This document shows, piece by piece, positions 1 to 11,210 of a stretch of DNA of 64,000 nucleotides (positions are counted from its first letter, which is position 1; each line of letters begins with the position of its first letter). Source of the stretch: Phyllostachys edulis (Eukaryota; Streptophyta; Magnoliopsida; Poales; Poaceae); the NCBI GenBank assembly GCA_036346405.1, contig CM070559.1, positions 43,403,518 to 43,467,517 on the forward strand, in the 5' to 3' direction. The position numbers and the translations under genes are program-made. The notes below the pieces were generated by a model, which made no database searches, had not been told where the DNA came from, and saw only the letters and a program-made list of their open reading frames with translations.

Positions 1-188
1 GTTTGGTACATGCTTTCGAAAAGAACTTCCTACATCTTTGTAAGCGCTTTTCTCGTTGGAATGAATAGTTAGGCTTTTTTCGATTTGGTGTTTGGTATCG
101 CTTTTAGGTAGAAATTTGGTCATAGCTTCCGAGATGTGAAATATCTGAAATGCCTATGATGACAGTAATGACTTGTTTGATCCCGTTT

Positions 189-336
189 AACGACATTTAA
201 CGATATTTAACAACATTTAACGATATTTTACAATATTTTACGATATTTTACGATATTTGACGATATTTTACGACATTTAACAATATTTGACGACATTTAA
301 CGATATTTAACGACATTTAACAATATTTGACGACAT
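189..336. repeat. 11-bp AT-rich tandem array
   Basis: About thirteen head-to-tail copies of an 11-bp unit of the form ACGAYATTTWA fill this stretch. Copies differ by single substitutions (acgacatttaa, acgatatttta, acaatatttga). No protein is encoded. It is a minisatellite-like array; the sequence on either side (1-188 and 337-539) shows no gene. Confidence 0.9.
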
Positions 337-539
337 GTACCAAGTCATAAAATTGGTCAAGCACCGAATTGAAGCATGTTGCACGAATTTCTCCATCATG
401 TGAATCAAGGATTAACGTATTTAACGACTTGTGCTGTCAAACACGACAACTAATAGACTGAGCAATACATAGATTTCAGAATAGGTGTGACACATTCAGA
501 GTATGTAGGGAGGCAAGTAATTCTAGAACAGGTAACAAA

Positions 540-1205
540 ATTGCAAAATTCGCCTCCCAACTGGGGCAACCTCTCCATGCTCGAGAGGCTTGAGCTCCAC
601 TGCAACCAGCTCTTCGGGAGCATCCCACCGGAGCTCGGCATGCTACCACGGCTGAAGGAGCTGAGCCTTCATGACAACCTCCTCAACGAGACGATCCCAG
701 GAACGCTCGGCCTTCTGAAGAACATGACCCACCTCTCGCCTTGACGGCAATAACCTCTCCGGCGACATCCCGGAGGCCATCTTCGCAATCGCTCCTCCGT
801 GACATTCATTAGCTCGAACAGAATTCCTCACCGACGCAATCCCTTTCCGACGCGATGCCGACTCCACCCCTGAGGGTCTCGGCCTCTACGACAACAGATT
901 GTCCGACGGATCCCCGTCGACAACAAACCGCATGGGTCAGAGGGTGCTTCATTGAACAATTCCCTCGGCGTCCTGCCGTCTCGGATGTTCAACAGATGCC
1001 GAACCTCACGCTCTCTACTTGTCACACAACAATTTCTCAAGTGATGACGGTAACACCAACCTTGAGTCGTTCCTTGTTTCTCTTGTGAACTGCACAAGCT
1101 TGCAAGAGCTCGGGGTCTACTCGAACAGCATCGGCGGAGAGATCCCGACCATCATCGGAAACTTGTCGGCCAATCTCTCCTTGCTCTTCTTGAATGATAA
1201 CCAAC
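540..1205 (+). pseudogene. LRR receptor-like kinase ectodomain fragment
   Basis: Reading the plus strand gives recognisable plant leucine-rich repeats in pieces. The first block (about 559-744) has consecutive repeats of the LxxLxLxxNxLxGxIPxxLG type, including FGSIPPELGMLPRLKEL. The frame is then broken by stops. A second block (1019-1205) reads LVNCTSLQELGVYSNSIGG followed by IPTIIGNLSANL, the usual repeat order of Xa21-like (LRR-XII) receptor kinases. There is no signal peptide, transmembrane segment or kinase domain, and homology ends abruptly near 1205 against a purine-rich block. I infer a truncated, frameshifted remnant of a receptor-kinase gene, possibly carried here by a transposon. 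The exact family member cannot be named. Confidence 0.75.
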
Positions 1206-1261
1206 CATTGAACAATGGAACTTCAAGCAACAGCCATCACGAACCCTCAATTGGAACCAAG

Positions 1262-1830
1262 AAATCGATGAGGAGGGAGAGGCTAACAGCGGCTCAGGAG
1301 GAGGGGGAGGGCGGCTTGGGAGGTGGAGGGAGGAGGAGGCGGCAGCTCGGGAGGAGGGAGGTGGAGGAGGGTGGCCGTGGGTGGAGGAGGTTACCGGGGA
1401 GGAGGTGGCCGGCATGGGAGAACGGGCGCACGAGAGGAGGAGCGGGCGGGGAGAAGAACGGGGCCGACGTAGGGAGAGGAGGGAGTCAGAGGAGGAGGCG
1501 CCGTGTCGAGGGAGGTGGACGGCGGTGGCGTGAGCCAGCAGAGGAGGAGGAGGCCGGAGCCGAGCCGGAGGAGCCGAGGCGAAGGCGCCCAGATCTAGGC
1601 AAATCCAGATATGGGTGGGGGAGAATACGGCGGTCGCTCGGGGGGAGGAGGAGGTCCAGCGTGGCGGCGCGTCGGGGCAAAGGGTGGGGGAGGAGGAGGG
1701 CGGCACGGCGTCGCTGGCGTGGGAGGAGGAGACGCACGGGAGGAGGCACACGGGAGGACTGAGCAGGTGGGGGGTGGGGTGGGGGGAGGCAGCCCGGGGG
1801 GGTTGGGGTTTTATTGGATGGCATTTTGTG
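1262..1830. other. Purine-rich, strand-asymmetric GC-rich block
   Basis: The plus strand is overwhelmingly G and A, with many GGG/GGGG runs (for example around 1770-1815). Long open frames exist on both strands but consist of Arg/Gly/Glu or Pro/Ser/Arg low-complexity sequence, so they are composition artefacts and not recognisable proteins. On the minus strand it resembles the C-rich leaders of GC-rich grass genes. It abuts the broken LRR fragment on one side and a transposon-like end on the other, so it may be captured DNA. Confidence 0.5.
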
Positions 1831-2042
1831 GGTAAATATCAGTGAACTTGAGGGGAAAATTGGTAAGAGAAGTGGTGGGAAGCCGTGGAAGCTGCCGAAG
1901 GGCGGCTTCTGGCTTCTGCCTTTCTTCTATTGAGGTGGAAAGCGGCTTCGACAAAAGCGGCTACGAAAAGTCGTCCCGTTTGTTTCGGCTTCCGGCTTTT
2001 TCGACTGAAAAGCCGAAGCCGAAGCTGAAACAAACAGGGCCT
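1831..2042. mobile_element. Probable DNA-transposon terminus
   Basis: The stretch ends in gccgaagccgaagctgaaac followed by aaacagggcctt. Read in reverse this is an AGGCCCTGTTTGTTTC end with repeated GCTTCGGC motifs, a style of terminal and subterminal sequence common in grass DNA transposons. A matching opposite end was not found, so superfamily and full extent are unknown; the element may include the purine-rich block before it. Confidence 0.35.
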
Positions 2043-2523
2043 TTATCGGATGATAGGAGTTTCTTCAAGAAATTAATAATGCACTAGCGTTTTGGCTTGC
2101 CTGGTGGGTCGACATGGGCCGCAGGAGCGACGGTCGCTCGCGCGCTTGCAGCAAACGCACCTGGTAGAATCGAGCGGTCACGAGGCGCGCACGATGCGAT
2201 CCAACGGTGCAAGCGTTTCGGACGACGTGGAGCTCTTGCGGCCGCGCCTTCCCAAGGGGCGCTCGGATCGGGACGAGGGCGACACGATCGGACGGCTCGC
2301 GTATTCCTGTCGATGTGGAGGGCTCGGGGAGCTCCTTTCTCCTAACTTTAAGGGGGCATTTGGTAGCTGAAAAGTTGTGGAGATTCCCAGTAATCATAGG
2401 GTAATTTTGTTTAATTCCCGTGTTTGGTACAACCACCTGGAATCTAGCATAGGAAAGTAAGATTACAGATGTAACTAGATTCCAGTGGTTTGTGGGAATA
2501 GGATTACCTTTGAAATAGGTAGC

Positions 2524-5128
2524 TGTAACACCCCAGCCCAACAAAGGCCTAGGATGCTACTAAAAAAATAATTTAAAACATATACAAACTAAAACTTCAT
2601 ACAAAAATTCGGCAGAACCTCCTTTGTATAACTAAGTATACCGGAGGTTCCGTCAGATGCATAATTTATTATCATATCTAAAATCCATCAAGCAACCATA
2701 GTGAATCTATTCAGCTAAAGCATAAGTAAGCATAATCAAGATTTACCACCCTCATTATTACAAATAGTTCAATGCATTCAAGCATAACCAAAATTATTCC
2801 TAAGCGCTTTGCTTTTGTTAAGGTATGAACTAATGATGATCATCTCTAAAAGAATGTGTGGTAGTGAGTGCATCCTTAGCAAATCCTACTCCCTCCCATG
2901 TATGCCGTTCTTGCAAGAAGTACCTAAAAACACAAAGAAAACAAGAGGTGAGCCCAATGACTCAAAGAAGTATAACAAAAGGCATCAACAATGAACAACC
3001 ATGTAAATCAAGATTTAAACCTCTCAATTTCACATATCAACTATCTTACACATGCATGTATGCAATATGCTCAAAAGACAATTCTCTTCCTTCTCTTTCC
3101 TTTTGCATTTTATGTAATGCAAAGTGCGATCCGTCGATGCACACCCATGCTCGTACTATCCGGTACATGGACCATTGCCCATACGCCACGCCAGATGGGG
3201 ATTTAAGCCCATGCTCTTCAAGCATGGGGACCTTTAGCCCGTCATCAACATGACGGGACTTCAAGAGATGCTTGGTCATCACGTACAAGACTTCAATAAT
3301 TCAGATGATGCATATGTAAGAACTCTCAAAATTATCACAACATGCATCCACATCAATATTTCATAGGAATATCCTATTCATAAAGCTCATCAACATAGAA
3401 CTCACAAATTATCGATATCCATGATTAACACGTAAATCACAACTCTAGCAACCATGAACATTATCAAACATGCCATCATCACGATCATGAACACACAATG
3501 TCAATCAACAATATCTATTATAACCGCTATTATACTTGCCTTAACCGCGAGAGAGTGAAGGATGCGCCAAAGGTGCCGCCCCGACCCGCCCACCACCTGA
3601 GTAATTAATATAACGATACTAAGATAGCAGTAGCGGAACAAACCAAAGCATACAACAACAATCGCTAACTTGAAGATCGCCTAACTCGATCCCAACCCCA
3701 AATCCTACACGCCGATCTGTCCCTCGGTGGACTATCAACTTCTAAAATTCATATCTATTGATTCAGAAGTCCAATTAAAGTTTTCTTAGACTTTCTGGAA
3801 AGGTAATTAAATTATCCAACTAAGTCTAGTTAGTGAACCTCTCTGAATCGGCCAAATAATACCCCTACCAAGCCAGTTAATAAAACATCGATTTCCGTCA
3901 GGCTCTCTGGACAGAGCACTAAAAATGCCATAACTTTCAGTACGTGTATCCAAATCCCATGTTCTTGAGCTTTATGAAAAGCTGAGGCACTGATCTACAA
4001 CTTTGGTTATACTGAGCTTCTGATTTCCCCTTTAACTAGTCGTTTAAACCAGATTACTAAAACCTATCAGAACACCAACGATTCTGCAGAACAGTCCCAC
4101 TAATAAAATCATAACTTCTGCTACAGGGGTCCAAATTACGTGTTCTATCCCTTCGTGGAAAGATGGCGACGTCCTATACAATATCCTAAGAGACGTCCTG
4201 GACCAATTCTGCCATCTACTACCCCTATCAAGCCAAACTACAGAACATCAATTATCACATCGGGTTCTCTGGACAGTTCACTAAAATTACCATAACTTTT
4301 GCTACGAAGGTCCAATCCTTACGTTCTTTAGCTTTCTGGAAAGGTGAGGAAATTACCCATCTTTTTCATTATAACGAGATCCTCTAATTTCGTATTTAAC
4401 TAATATATTAACTCAAATTTCTACAGACTGTTTGAATGCCGACAGATTATCAGGACAGCGACACTAGAAAATTCATATCTCCCTGACCGTTAATCGGATT
4501 TGGGCGTTCTTGGCGGCCACGTAAAGCTAAGGACATGACGCAAATATCTATAAGAGAGTCCATCCCCAGATTCTGCTTCTAAATACATGAAAACCGTCAC
4601 GCAAGGTTCTGGACAGAACCGATCTAATTCCCGCAGAACAACCGATTTTACTAACCGCAACGAATTCGCATCTAAAACGAAACCAACAGCGAAGAAACCC
4701 ATCGTTACCCTTGGAGAATTGATGTAGATCACGAAGAACACCACGCGATCCTACTTCCCCTCCCTTCTCTCCTTCCTTCTTCCTTTCTCTTCCTTGGTCG
4801 GCAGCACCCGAGGAGGCTTCTCCCTTCCTCCTTCTTGGCCGGCAGCGAAAGCTAGGGGTGGGAGGGTACTGTAGCACGCCATGGTACTGTAGCATGACGG
4901 CAGTACTGTAGCCGTGCTACTGTAGCAACCCTAGGGTTGCCCCCGCTCCTTCTTGTGTGGCCAACTACCCCTTCCCCTTGGGCCTAAATGCTGTGGGCCG
5001 GAAGCCCATAGTCCAGGTTGTCCAAATTATGCGTAAACCCCCCTCTCATCTTCTGTTAAAACACTTTCCTAATTGGTCATTCTCTCTAATTTATTTTTCT
5101 CTCTCGAATACATTTGGGGTATTACAGT
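2524..5128. mobile_element. Solo LTR, gypsy-like, 2605 bp
   Basis: The sequence runs from TGTAACACCCC to GGGGTATTACA, an inverted TG...CA LTR end pair, and is flanked by the perfect 5-bp direct repeat GTAGC (2519-2523 and 5129-5133). Removing it restores a continuous Harbinger subterminal sequence (aataggtagc joined to tatctt). No gag-pol is present, so this is a solo LTR left by recombination between two LTRs. Internally, a motif like tctctggaca followed by cataactttt recurs near 3903, 4090 and 4265. The length and TGTAACACC start suit long gypsy LTRs of grasses; the family name is not assigned. Confidence 0.9.
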
Positions 5129-5430
5129 AGCTATCTTATATTCCTGTCCCATGGGAATCTCACCGAAAAGAATTTCGCCCCAAATCTTTGGCGCAGACGG
5201 CGATAATCTCGGGCGCGCTCTGGATGCTTAGCTCTCAGGATAAATCATCTTCTCCCCCGACGCCTTGGTTCTCAGGATAAATCTTGTTCTCTCCCGACTC
5301 CTTGGTTCTCAGGATACTCCACACTCCAAGCAACTCCATCCATCCAAGTGAGTAAATACTTCCTTCGTTACATCAATTTGATCTTTTTCATATGCTTTGT
5401 TGATCGGAAAGTTTTTTAATTCCAAGGAGT

Positions 5431-5749
5431 TTTTTAATTACAAGCACTCTTCTGCACGTAATGTCATCGAGAGATGTTTTGGAATACAAAAAGGAAGATG
5501 GGGAATTCTTAGATGACACTCTTATTATCCTGTGAAAGTTATGTGTAGAATTATTTCTGCATGCACTCTTCTTCACAATCATATAAAAAGAGAGATGCCT
5601 TTTGATCCTTTTGAGCAAATTAGTGAACAAACCACATCTGCAGGGCAAAATGATTTAGATAGTGAAGCCATCATCCACATTGAAAGTAGCACTGAATGGA
5701 CAAATAAGAGAGATACTATGGCAGAGCATATGTTTGCTCATGCACGGTG
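5431..5749 (+). pseudogene. Harbinger DDE transposase, C-terminal remnant
   Basis: One plus-strand frame reads FFNYKHSSARNVIERCFG, then GRWGIL, an in-frame TGA (5513-5515), then CRIISACTLLHNHIKREM and an acidic tail ending at 5749. NVIER plus FGxxKGRWGIL and the xxACxLLHNxI motif are diagnostic of the C-terminal end of the PIF/Harbinger DDE_4 nuclease; the E of VIER is the third catalytic acid. The two upstream catalytic Asp regions and the rest of the N-terminal part are absent, because sequence before 5430 is subterminal DNA. It is therefore a 5'-truncated, stop-containing transposase gene that cannot encode an active enzyme. Confidence 0.8.
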
Positions 5750-5959
5750 AAATTAGTGTCATATTTGTACTTTCTGCATAATATAATCCATTCTTGTTTT
5801 ATTATGATGAGTTCTAAGGAGCTAATGTGATTTTTAGATGACTTCCTTTTGGGTTGACGTTTGTATTCTCTTCTCTATTAATGAAATGAGTTTTATTTCA
5901 ATTTTTGTAGTAGTGCAAATTAGTAATATGTATATATACTAACCAATGACATATCATAG

Positions 5960-6904
5960 ATGGGAGATTCAACCAGCGCACAAGCTCTAGGAATGAACAA
6001 AAACAAAAAGCATCAATAGAACAATCAAGAAGATGAACATTTAGTGTACTGCTTGCTACGGTTGGTCCAAGAGGGGAGTTGGAAGGCTGACAATGGCTTT
6101 CGTACTGGATACCTTGCTCGGTTAGAAAAATAGTTACATGAAAGAATTCTAAACTGCGAGCACAAAGGAAATCATCATATTGAATCAAGATTAAAGACAT
6201 TGAAGCATCAATCTCATGCAATTACTGAGATGCTTGGACCCAGTGCTAGTGGTTTTGGTTGGAGCGAAAAGGATACATGTGTTGTTTGTGAGAAAGATAT
6301 ATATGACAATTGGGTGAAGGTACGTACATATAACCCATTTTTGCTTACGATAGGTACTGTATTTGTGATTGATTATGTATCAATTAATTTGTAGAGCCAT
6401 CCAACTGCAAAAGGCTTGCGGAACAAACCTTTTCCATTCTTAGAAGAACTCTCAGTTGTTTTTGGGAAAGATCGTGCAACTGGAGAAAATTCTGAATCTC
6501 CAGCGGATGCAGTTGAAAGATTTATAGATAAGGAAATGAATTCAAATGATGCTAATCCTGATGACACAAGAATTCAAATGATGCTAATCCTGATGACACA
6601 AACACCGTAATGGATGAACAGAGCCCTGGTAATAATTCAACTGAGAGACAACACAATACATGAACTGTACCACAATCCCATCCTAGAAATGAGGAAGTAG
6701 ATAATACTCGAGGATCCAAGAGGAGAAGAACTGGAGCTAACGAAGATCCTGTAGACTCAGTCAGTTCGTGCATGCTGTCTATGCAGGCAATGTTTGCCAG
6801 TGCTAATGATAATGTTGCCAAATTAGCAAGTCGTTTTCGCTTTATGCAAGATGATGCGACCAAAGCAAAAGGTCTTCAAGAATTGCAAAAATTGAGTCCA
6901 TTCC
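5960..6904 (+). pseudogene. Harbinger Myb/SANT-like partner protein, broken
   Basis: From ATG 5960 a single frame runs with two stops (TAG near 6017 and 6131) through EDEHLVYCLLRLVQEGSWK, then SGFGWSEKD, VCEKDIYDNWVK. A plausible intron follows (GT 6320, AG 6394), then SHPTAKGLRNKPFPFLEEL and VFGKDRATG. This is the trihelix-like Myb/SANT domain (Myb_DNA-bind_3 type) of the second protein of plant PIF/Harbinger elements, which helps transposase bind element ends. A 32-bp tandem duplication (6538-6601) shifts the frame; the downstream helical tail (about 6764-6900) lies in the original frame. The protein is inactive as read. Its place after the transposase remnant supports a once complete two-gene element. 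Confidence 0.8.
6538..6601. repeat. Frameshifting 32-bp tandem duplication
   Basis: Two adjacent identical 32-bp copies (6538-6569 and 6570-6601), each starting gaattcaaatgatgc. Because 32 is not a multiple of three, the duplication destroys the reading frame of the Myb-like gene. Identical copies suggest a fairly recent event. Confidence 0.95.
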
Positions 6905-8083
6905 ATTCGAGGATCGCATGAGGGCTTGGTCTTGTTATTTGTTCAGAGACCAACAAGTCAAATTACTTCTTCTCTCTTCTGGAGGAGTATAGACAATCTT
7001 ATGTTCAGATGGTCATTGATGGTACCATTTGATTTAAGTTGAACCGTGAGTCTTTATATTCGGAATAAACTAGAAATAGAGGATTTGTTAGATTTCATAA
7101 ATCTTGGACGTACAATAATCCTATTTATGTTTGAAGTTGATGAATTGATGAACTATTTAGGATTTTATGAATGTTATTGTTTCATGATTTGGGGAAACAT
7201 GCAAAACTATAGGTATGTTTGAACTCTGAACCATTGTTTTTTGAAGCGTATGGTTCTTAGCTGCCTTTTTGGTTAACTCAATCTTATACCGTCACTACCT
7301 CACCACATGTTTCAGCATTTCTTAATCTAGTTCTTTTTTGGCTGTGCTCGCACGGTTAGTGCATCATCCTACCTTCCCAATGCCAGGCTCTGTGATCTCT
7401 ATATCGTAATATCTTCTCATTTTCTAGATGCCTACAGTCTCCTTCTAACCATGCCAAATATGAATACACAATTTTCTTGGCTAGATTATGGCCTCAACCT
7501 CCAATTTAATGATAAGGACAATGAGTAACACATTCAGAACCTAATCTAATACATTTACTTTTCTCGAATCTGCGTCTAATGCATTGAGCAACATCTTCAT
7601 ATTCAAGGAATTGAGCTTGTCCTGCAGCCGCCTCTGCACTCTGCCACTCACCACAGCTCGCACCGCACCTTCGCTCGTTGTCGTGATGCTTCTAATCGTC
7701 GTTGACCTAGCCTGTGCCGCCTGGCCAAGCCGCCTTTGTATCGCTCCACCGTCCGTCGGCTCCTCGAGGCCCGCATCGCTCTAGCGGCTATCACCACATG
7801 ACCCCTATCGTGCGCACACATATTCTTACGCGTACGCGTTGCTAGCCGTTGGGCTCCGTCATATGTCAAGATCGTTAGCTTATCTTGGAAATTTTCTCTC
7901 CAATAGATTCCTCCAACAGATTCCAATGTTACACCCCAAACAACTTAGTCTAATATTTCTATGAATCTTAATCACCTATATCAAACATATGAATGTCATA
8001 ATCCCTGCTATCTCATTTCTATGGTTAAGATTACCGGGATATTCCCGTCAATCTAATTTTTTTGAAACCAAACGCGCCCCTAA

Positions 8084-10589
8084 AGGTTAGTAATACACTC
8101 AGGATTACAAAACCTTTTCACAGGTTAATGCTTGAGCGGCGCAAAGATAGCAAAAGAGAAACCGGGAGTGCAACAGGACGGAACTGCGCGGTGCTCGAAA
8201 AGCAGAGAAAGCATGAATGCATGCATTTCTTCAAGAAAAGCAGAGAAAGCCCAAACACTCGACGCTGACACCACGTACCTCAGTCCAACTGCGCAAGTCC
8301 TGGTCCAAAAGTCGGTGCTCCTGCAGCTTCGTCTTCCCCACTGTCGAAAGCCGCTTCCCACTCTGCATGCACTGCAGCGTCGGAGGCCTGACGCGCGCGG
8401 CGCGCGCGCCGGTGTGCTCTAGGACGAACGCGGCACGCGGAAGACGCCGGGAAAAAAAAGGAGATGAGCAGAGAGAGAAATGCAGTAGTCGATCGGAGGA
8501 GAAGGCATCAGCATGGGGTGGGTATATGGTATCTTCGTGCCGCAGATTGTACTGAATAAAGTGCTGCCTTTCCTTTAAAGAAACAGAGGTACTGTGTTTA
8601 ATTTGTCTGCATCATCTACCGTCCGACTGTGTCAGTTGATATTATATTCCGAGAAATTTTAAGATGCATTCAACTTCTTAGGTAGAAGTATAAATCTAAT
8701 CTAATTATTGATTTGTTAGGGTAATATTGATTTTTCTTTGAAAATCTTTTCATACGGTCATTAATTATGGGCTTCCAATTTAGCCTAGACTTAGTCGCCA
8801 CGTCCTCAACGCAATCACCGAGAATTGAAGCCGCCGCACAACCCAACCAAGATCGAAGCCGCCATGTCCGGAACTTCGTCGGCCGGCAGCTGCTGCTCCC
8901 GCTCGGCCCTCTTCACTGCAACCCCGCATCGCACCACGTCCATATCGTCACGCCGCCTTGCTGTAACTAGCCGCTGCCCCGTCAAACCGCCACTCCTTGA
9001 TTCCTTGGGATTAACCACGTATGTAGGAGAGCTTTTGTGGTTGCTCAGATCCAATCCGAAAAGCTTCACGATTAGTTAATGTGCCTTCGTGATTAATTAT
9101 TAGATTATGACCATGCATGCACAAAACGATGGACTAGTGAAAGATGCGTTAATTTTCTTTGAATTGCGCCTGTTACAATAGTCATATCTGACGATGATTG
9201 TCTTTTAAGAAAAAGGTTTCGATGATTAAATTCCAACGGTAGAAACTGCATTACTTAATCTTTGATTGTTGATTTGCATGTATAGTTACAATTTTACCCT
9301 TAAAGGAGTTATACTTCCTCATACTTGGTGGTGTAGTACAATCAAATCCTACCTAATCTCTCACCTGCTGGATAGGAAACAATGGATAGTCCAGAGTAAA
9401 TAGTACTGTGTACTGTAAAAGAGCTGGTGTTTGTTTTACGACGCCGGCCACGATTCTGAAATTCTGGTGAACTGAAAGACAGTTTGAGCAACAGCACGGA
9501 GGTTGATTAGTTTCCCCGTAGCAGATAGCAATGGCTCGGGGGAAAAGGCATGCACTAGGTTTTCATGTGTCTAGCAAAAAGTCTGCAGGATGTGGCAACG
9601 TGAAAATGCGGACTCTACATGCATAAGAACTGGGAGTAAGAACTGCTATGTCAACCCACATTATCCATCCAACATTCCAACATGACGGCCAGTGCCGGAG
9701 AGGGAGTCTGGGGTAATCAGAAATCTCAAATCTCGGCGACACCCGTTTTTTTTCCTCGATGGGATCACATGCAGCCAGATCCATTTGATCATTACTTGAG
9801 AATTATCTAACGTGAAGAGCATCCACACAAGGGGACTATAATCTCATCTATGGAGTATCCGATTTGCATCCAACAATTAAAAAATCGACTGAAATCCAAT
9901 AATTTTTTAGTTCAGTGATAATTTGGCAATACCTTCATAATTTCATGGAATCATTCTATGCAAGGAACAGCTAGCTCCAGCCTACAAACTCCAACTTGAG
10001 CTCAATCACACGATGAAAGAAAAACGGGCATGCATTGTCCACAGGTCAAAATTCAGCAAAGCTCGGCATGCACACAACGCCCGATTGACTCAATACAATT
10101 GAAGCCGTCCCCGTGCATGGCTCAACCAAGCCGGCCGGGCCTCTCTCTCTCTCTCTGCAACGAAGCTGCCGGAGCGAACTAAACCCATGGTACGTACGCG
10201 GTACGCGTGATCTGCGATCGCTGCTAAAGTGCTAAGTGCCTGAATAACCTGTGACGGTTGAAAGTTAACGTTCTACATCCCAGGCAAATGAGGCTGCAGC
10301 CAAGTCGTGCGTACACCCTACAATACCGAATTGTACTACTTCGACAACTTGCAACTCGCAAGGCCATCTTCCAAGGCACGGCAAGTGACCGACGATTAAA
10401 CAGTATCTTCGAAATGGACACTTAAGTGGATACATGGAGTTAGCTATACCAGGTCTCATGTTGGGATACGGATAGACTATACTAGCTTGGAATAAAAAAT
10501 TCTACTACATAAACCAAGAAATCATACGAGTAAGAGATCATAGATCGTTACCACTAGACGCGCAGTGGAATGGAAAATGAGTTGGAGTA
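8084..10589. other. Non-coding interval
   Basis: No convincing gene is seen. Open frames here are short and without recognisable motifs. Minor features are an alternating CG tract near 8392-8410 and a CT microsatellite near 10141-10157. Confidence 0.6.
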
Positions 10590-10594
10590 GTCTG

Positions 10595-11205
10595 TGTTGG
10601 ATTTTTTATGTGGCTTTCAACATTTATTGTGGTCATTATCTGTTTTAACTCAATGTAGAATTATTCATATTATTGATATATGTGATGGGGAATAATCTGA
10701 TGCGGAATTTAACTCGAGGAATTAATACTCAAGGTACTGAGGACGGCTGTGCTGGAATATGATAGACATATTTATTGAGATCGAGTCTACTGGAAATTAA
10801 TATGCATGTGTATGATTAATCCGGATACATCATATGGCGGAATAGCTGGGTTTGTTTTGTAGGATTAGCTCTACAAACTGTTAACCCACATGATCAGATT
10901 GAAATTGATCTCGCAAACAATCTGATCATGGCGTATGACTTACACATATGTGCTAGGGACTAATATATTTTAGACTCATAAAACTGGTCTGTCTGATCGT
11001 GGTTGGTGACATGGTTCAGGAGTCTCACGGTGTACCGAAAACAGGTGGGTCAATTTATAACACATGAAAGTGGAGTCTATAAATAGGCCCCTACCTTCTA
11101 GCCTCATAATGTAATTTTGAGCGGCACCACAGAAAAGTCAGAGTAATAGAGGGTAGACCGGAAAGCCTCTACAAAATCAATCTAGGGTTTCAACAAAACC
11201 CAACA
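10595..11205 (+). mobile_element. Copia-type solo LTR, 611 bp
   Basis: Begins TGTTGGATTTT and ends AAAACCCAACA, flanked by the perfect 5-bp duplication GTCTG (10590-10594 and 11206-11210). It contains a TATA-like tctataaatagg near 11080, the expected LTR promoter core. The copia assignment comes from a related, inverted and truncated LTR at about 55918-56280, which is joined to copia reverse transcriptase/RNase H sequence. Only the LTR remains here. Confidence 0.9.
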
Positions 11206-11210
11206 GTCTG

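Larger units (their letters stand above)
2352..8080 (+). mobile_element. PIF/Harbinger element, decayed, with nested LTR
   Basis: The ends are inverted: GGGGGCATTTGGT at 2352 and, on the other strand, GGGGCGCGTTTGGTT ending at 8080. Both are flanked by TAA (2349-2351 and 8081-8083), the 3-bp TWA target duplication of this superfamily. Inside are the two genes expected of PIF/Harbinger elements: a DDE transposase remnant (5431-5749) and a Myb/SANT-like partner (5960-6904), both on the plus strand and both broken. A solo LTR (2524-5128) interrupts the left subterminal region. Without it the element is about 3.1 kb, short for an autonomous copy, consistent with loss of the 5' part of the transposase gene. 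Confidence 0.85.

Noticed and set aside
189..336. CRISPR-like array
   Set aside because: Continuous 11-bp tandem units without spacers in a plant nuclear context.
1019..1762. 247-codon plus-strand open frame and a 199-codon antisense frame
   Set aside because: Only the first about 60 residues are LRR sequence. The remainder is purine-rich low complexity, open on several frames at once.
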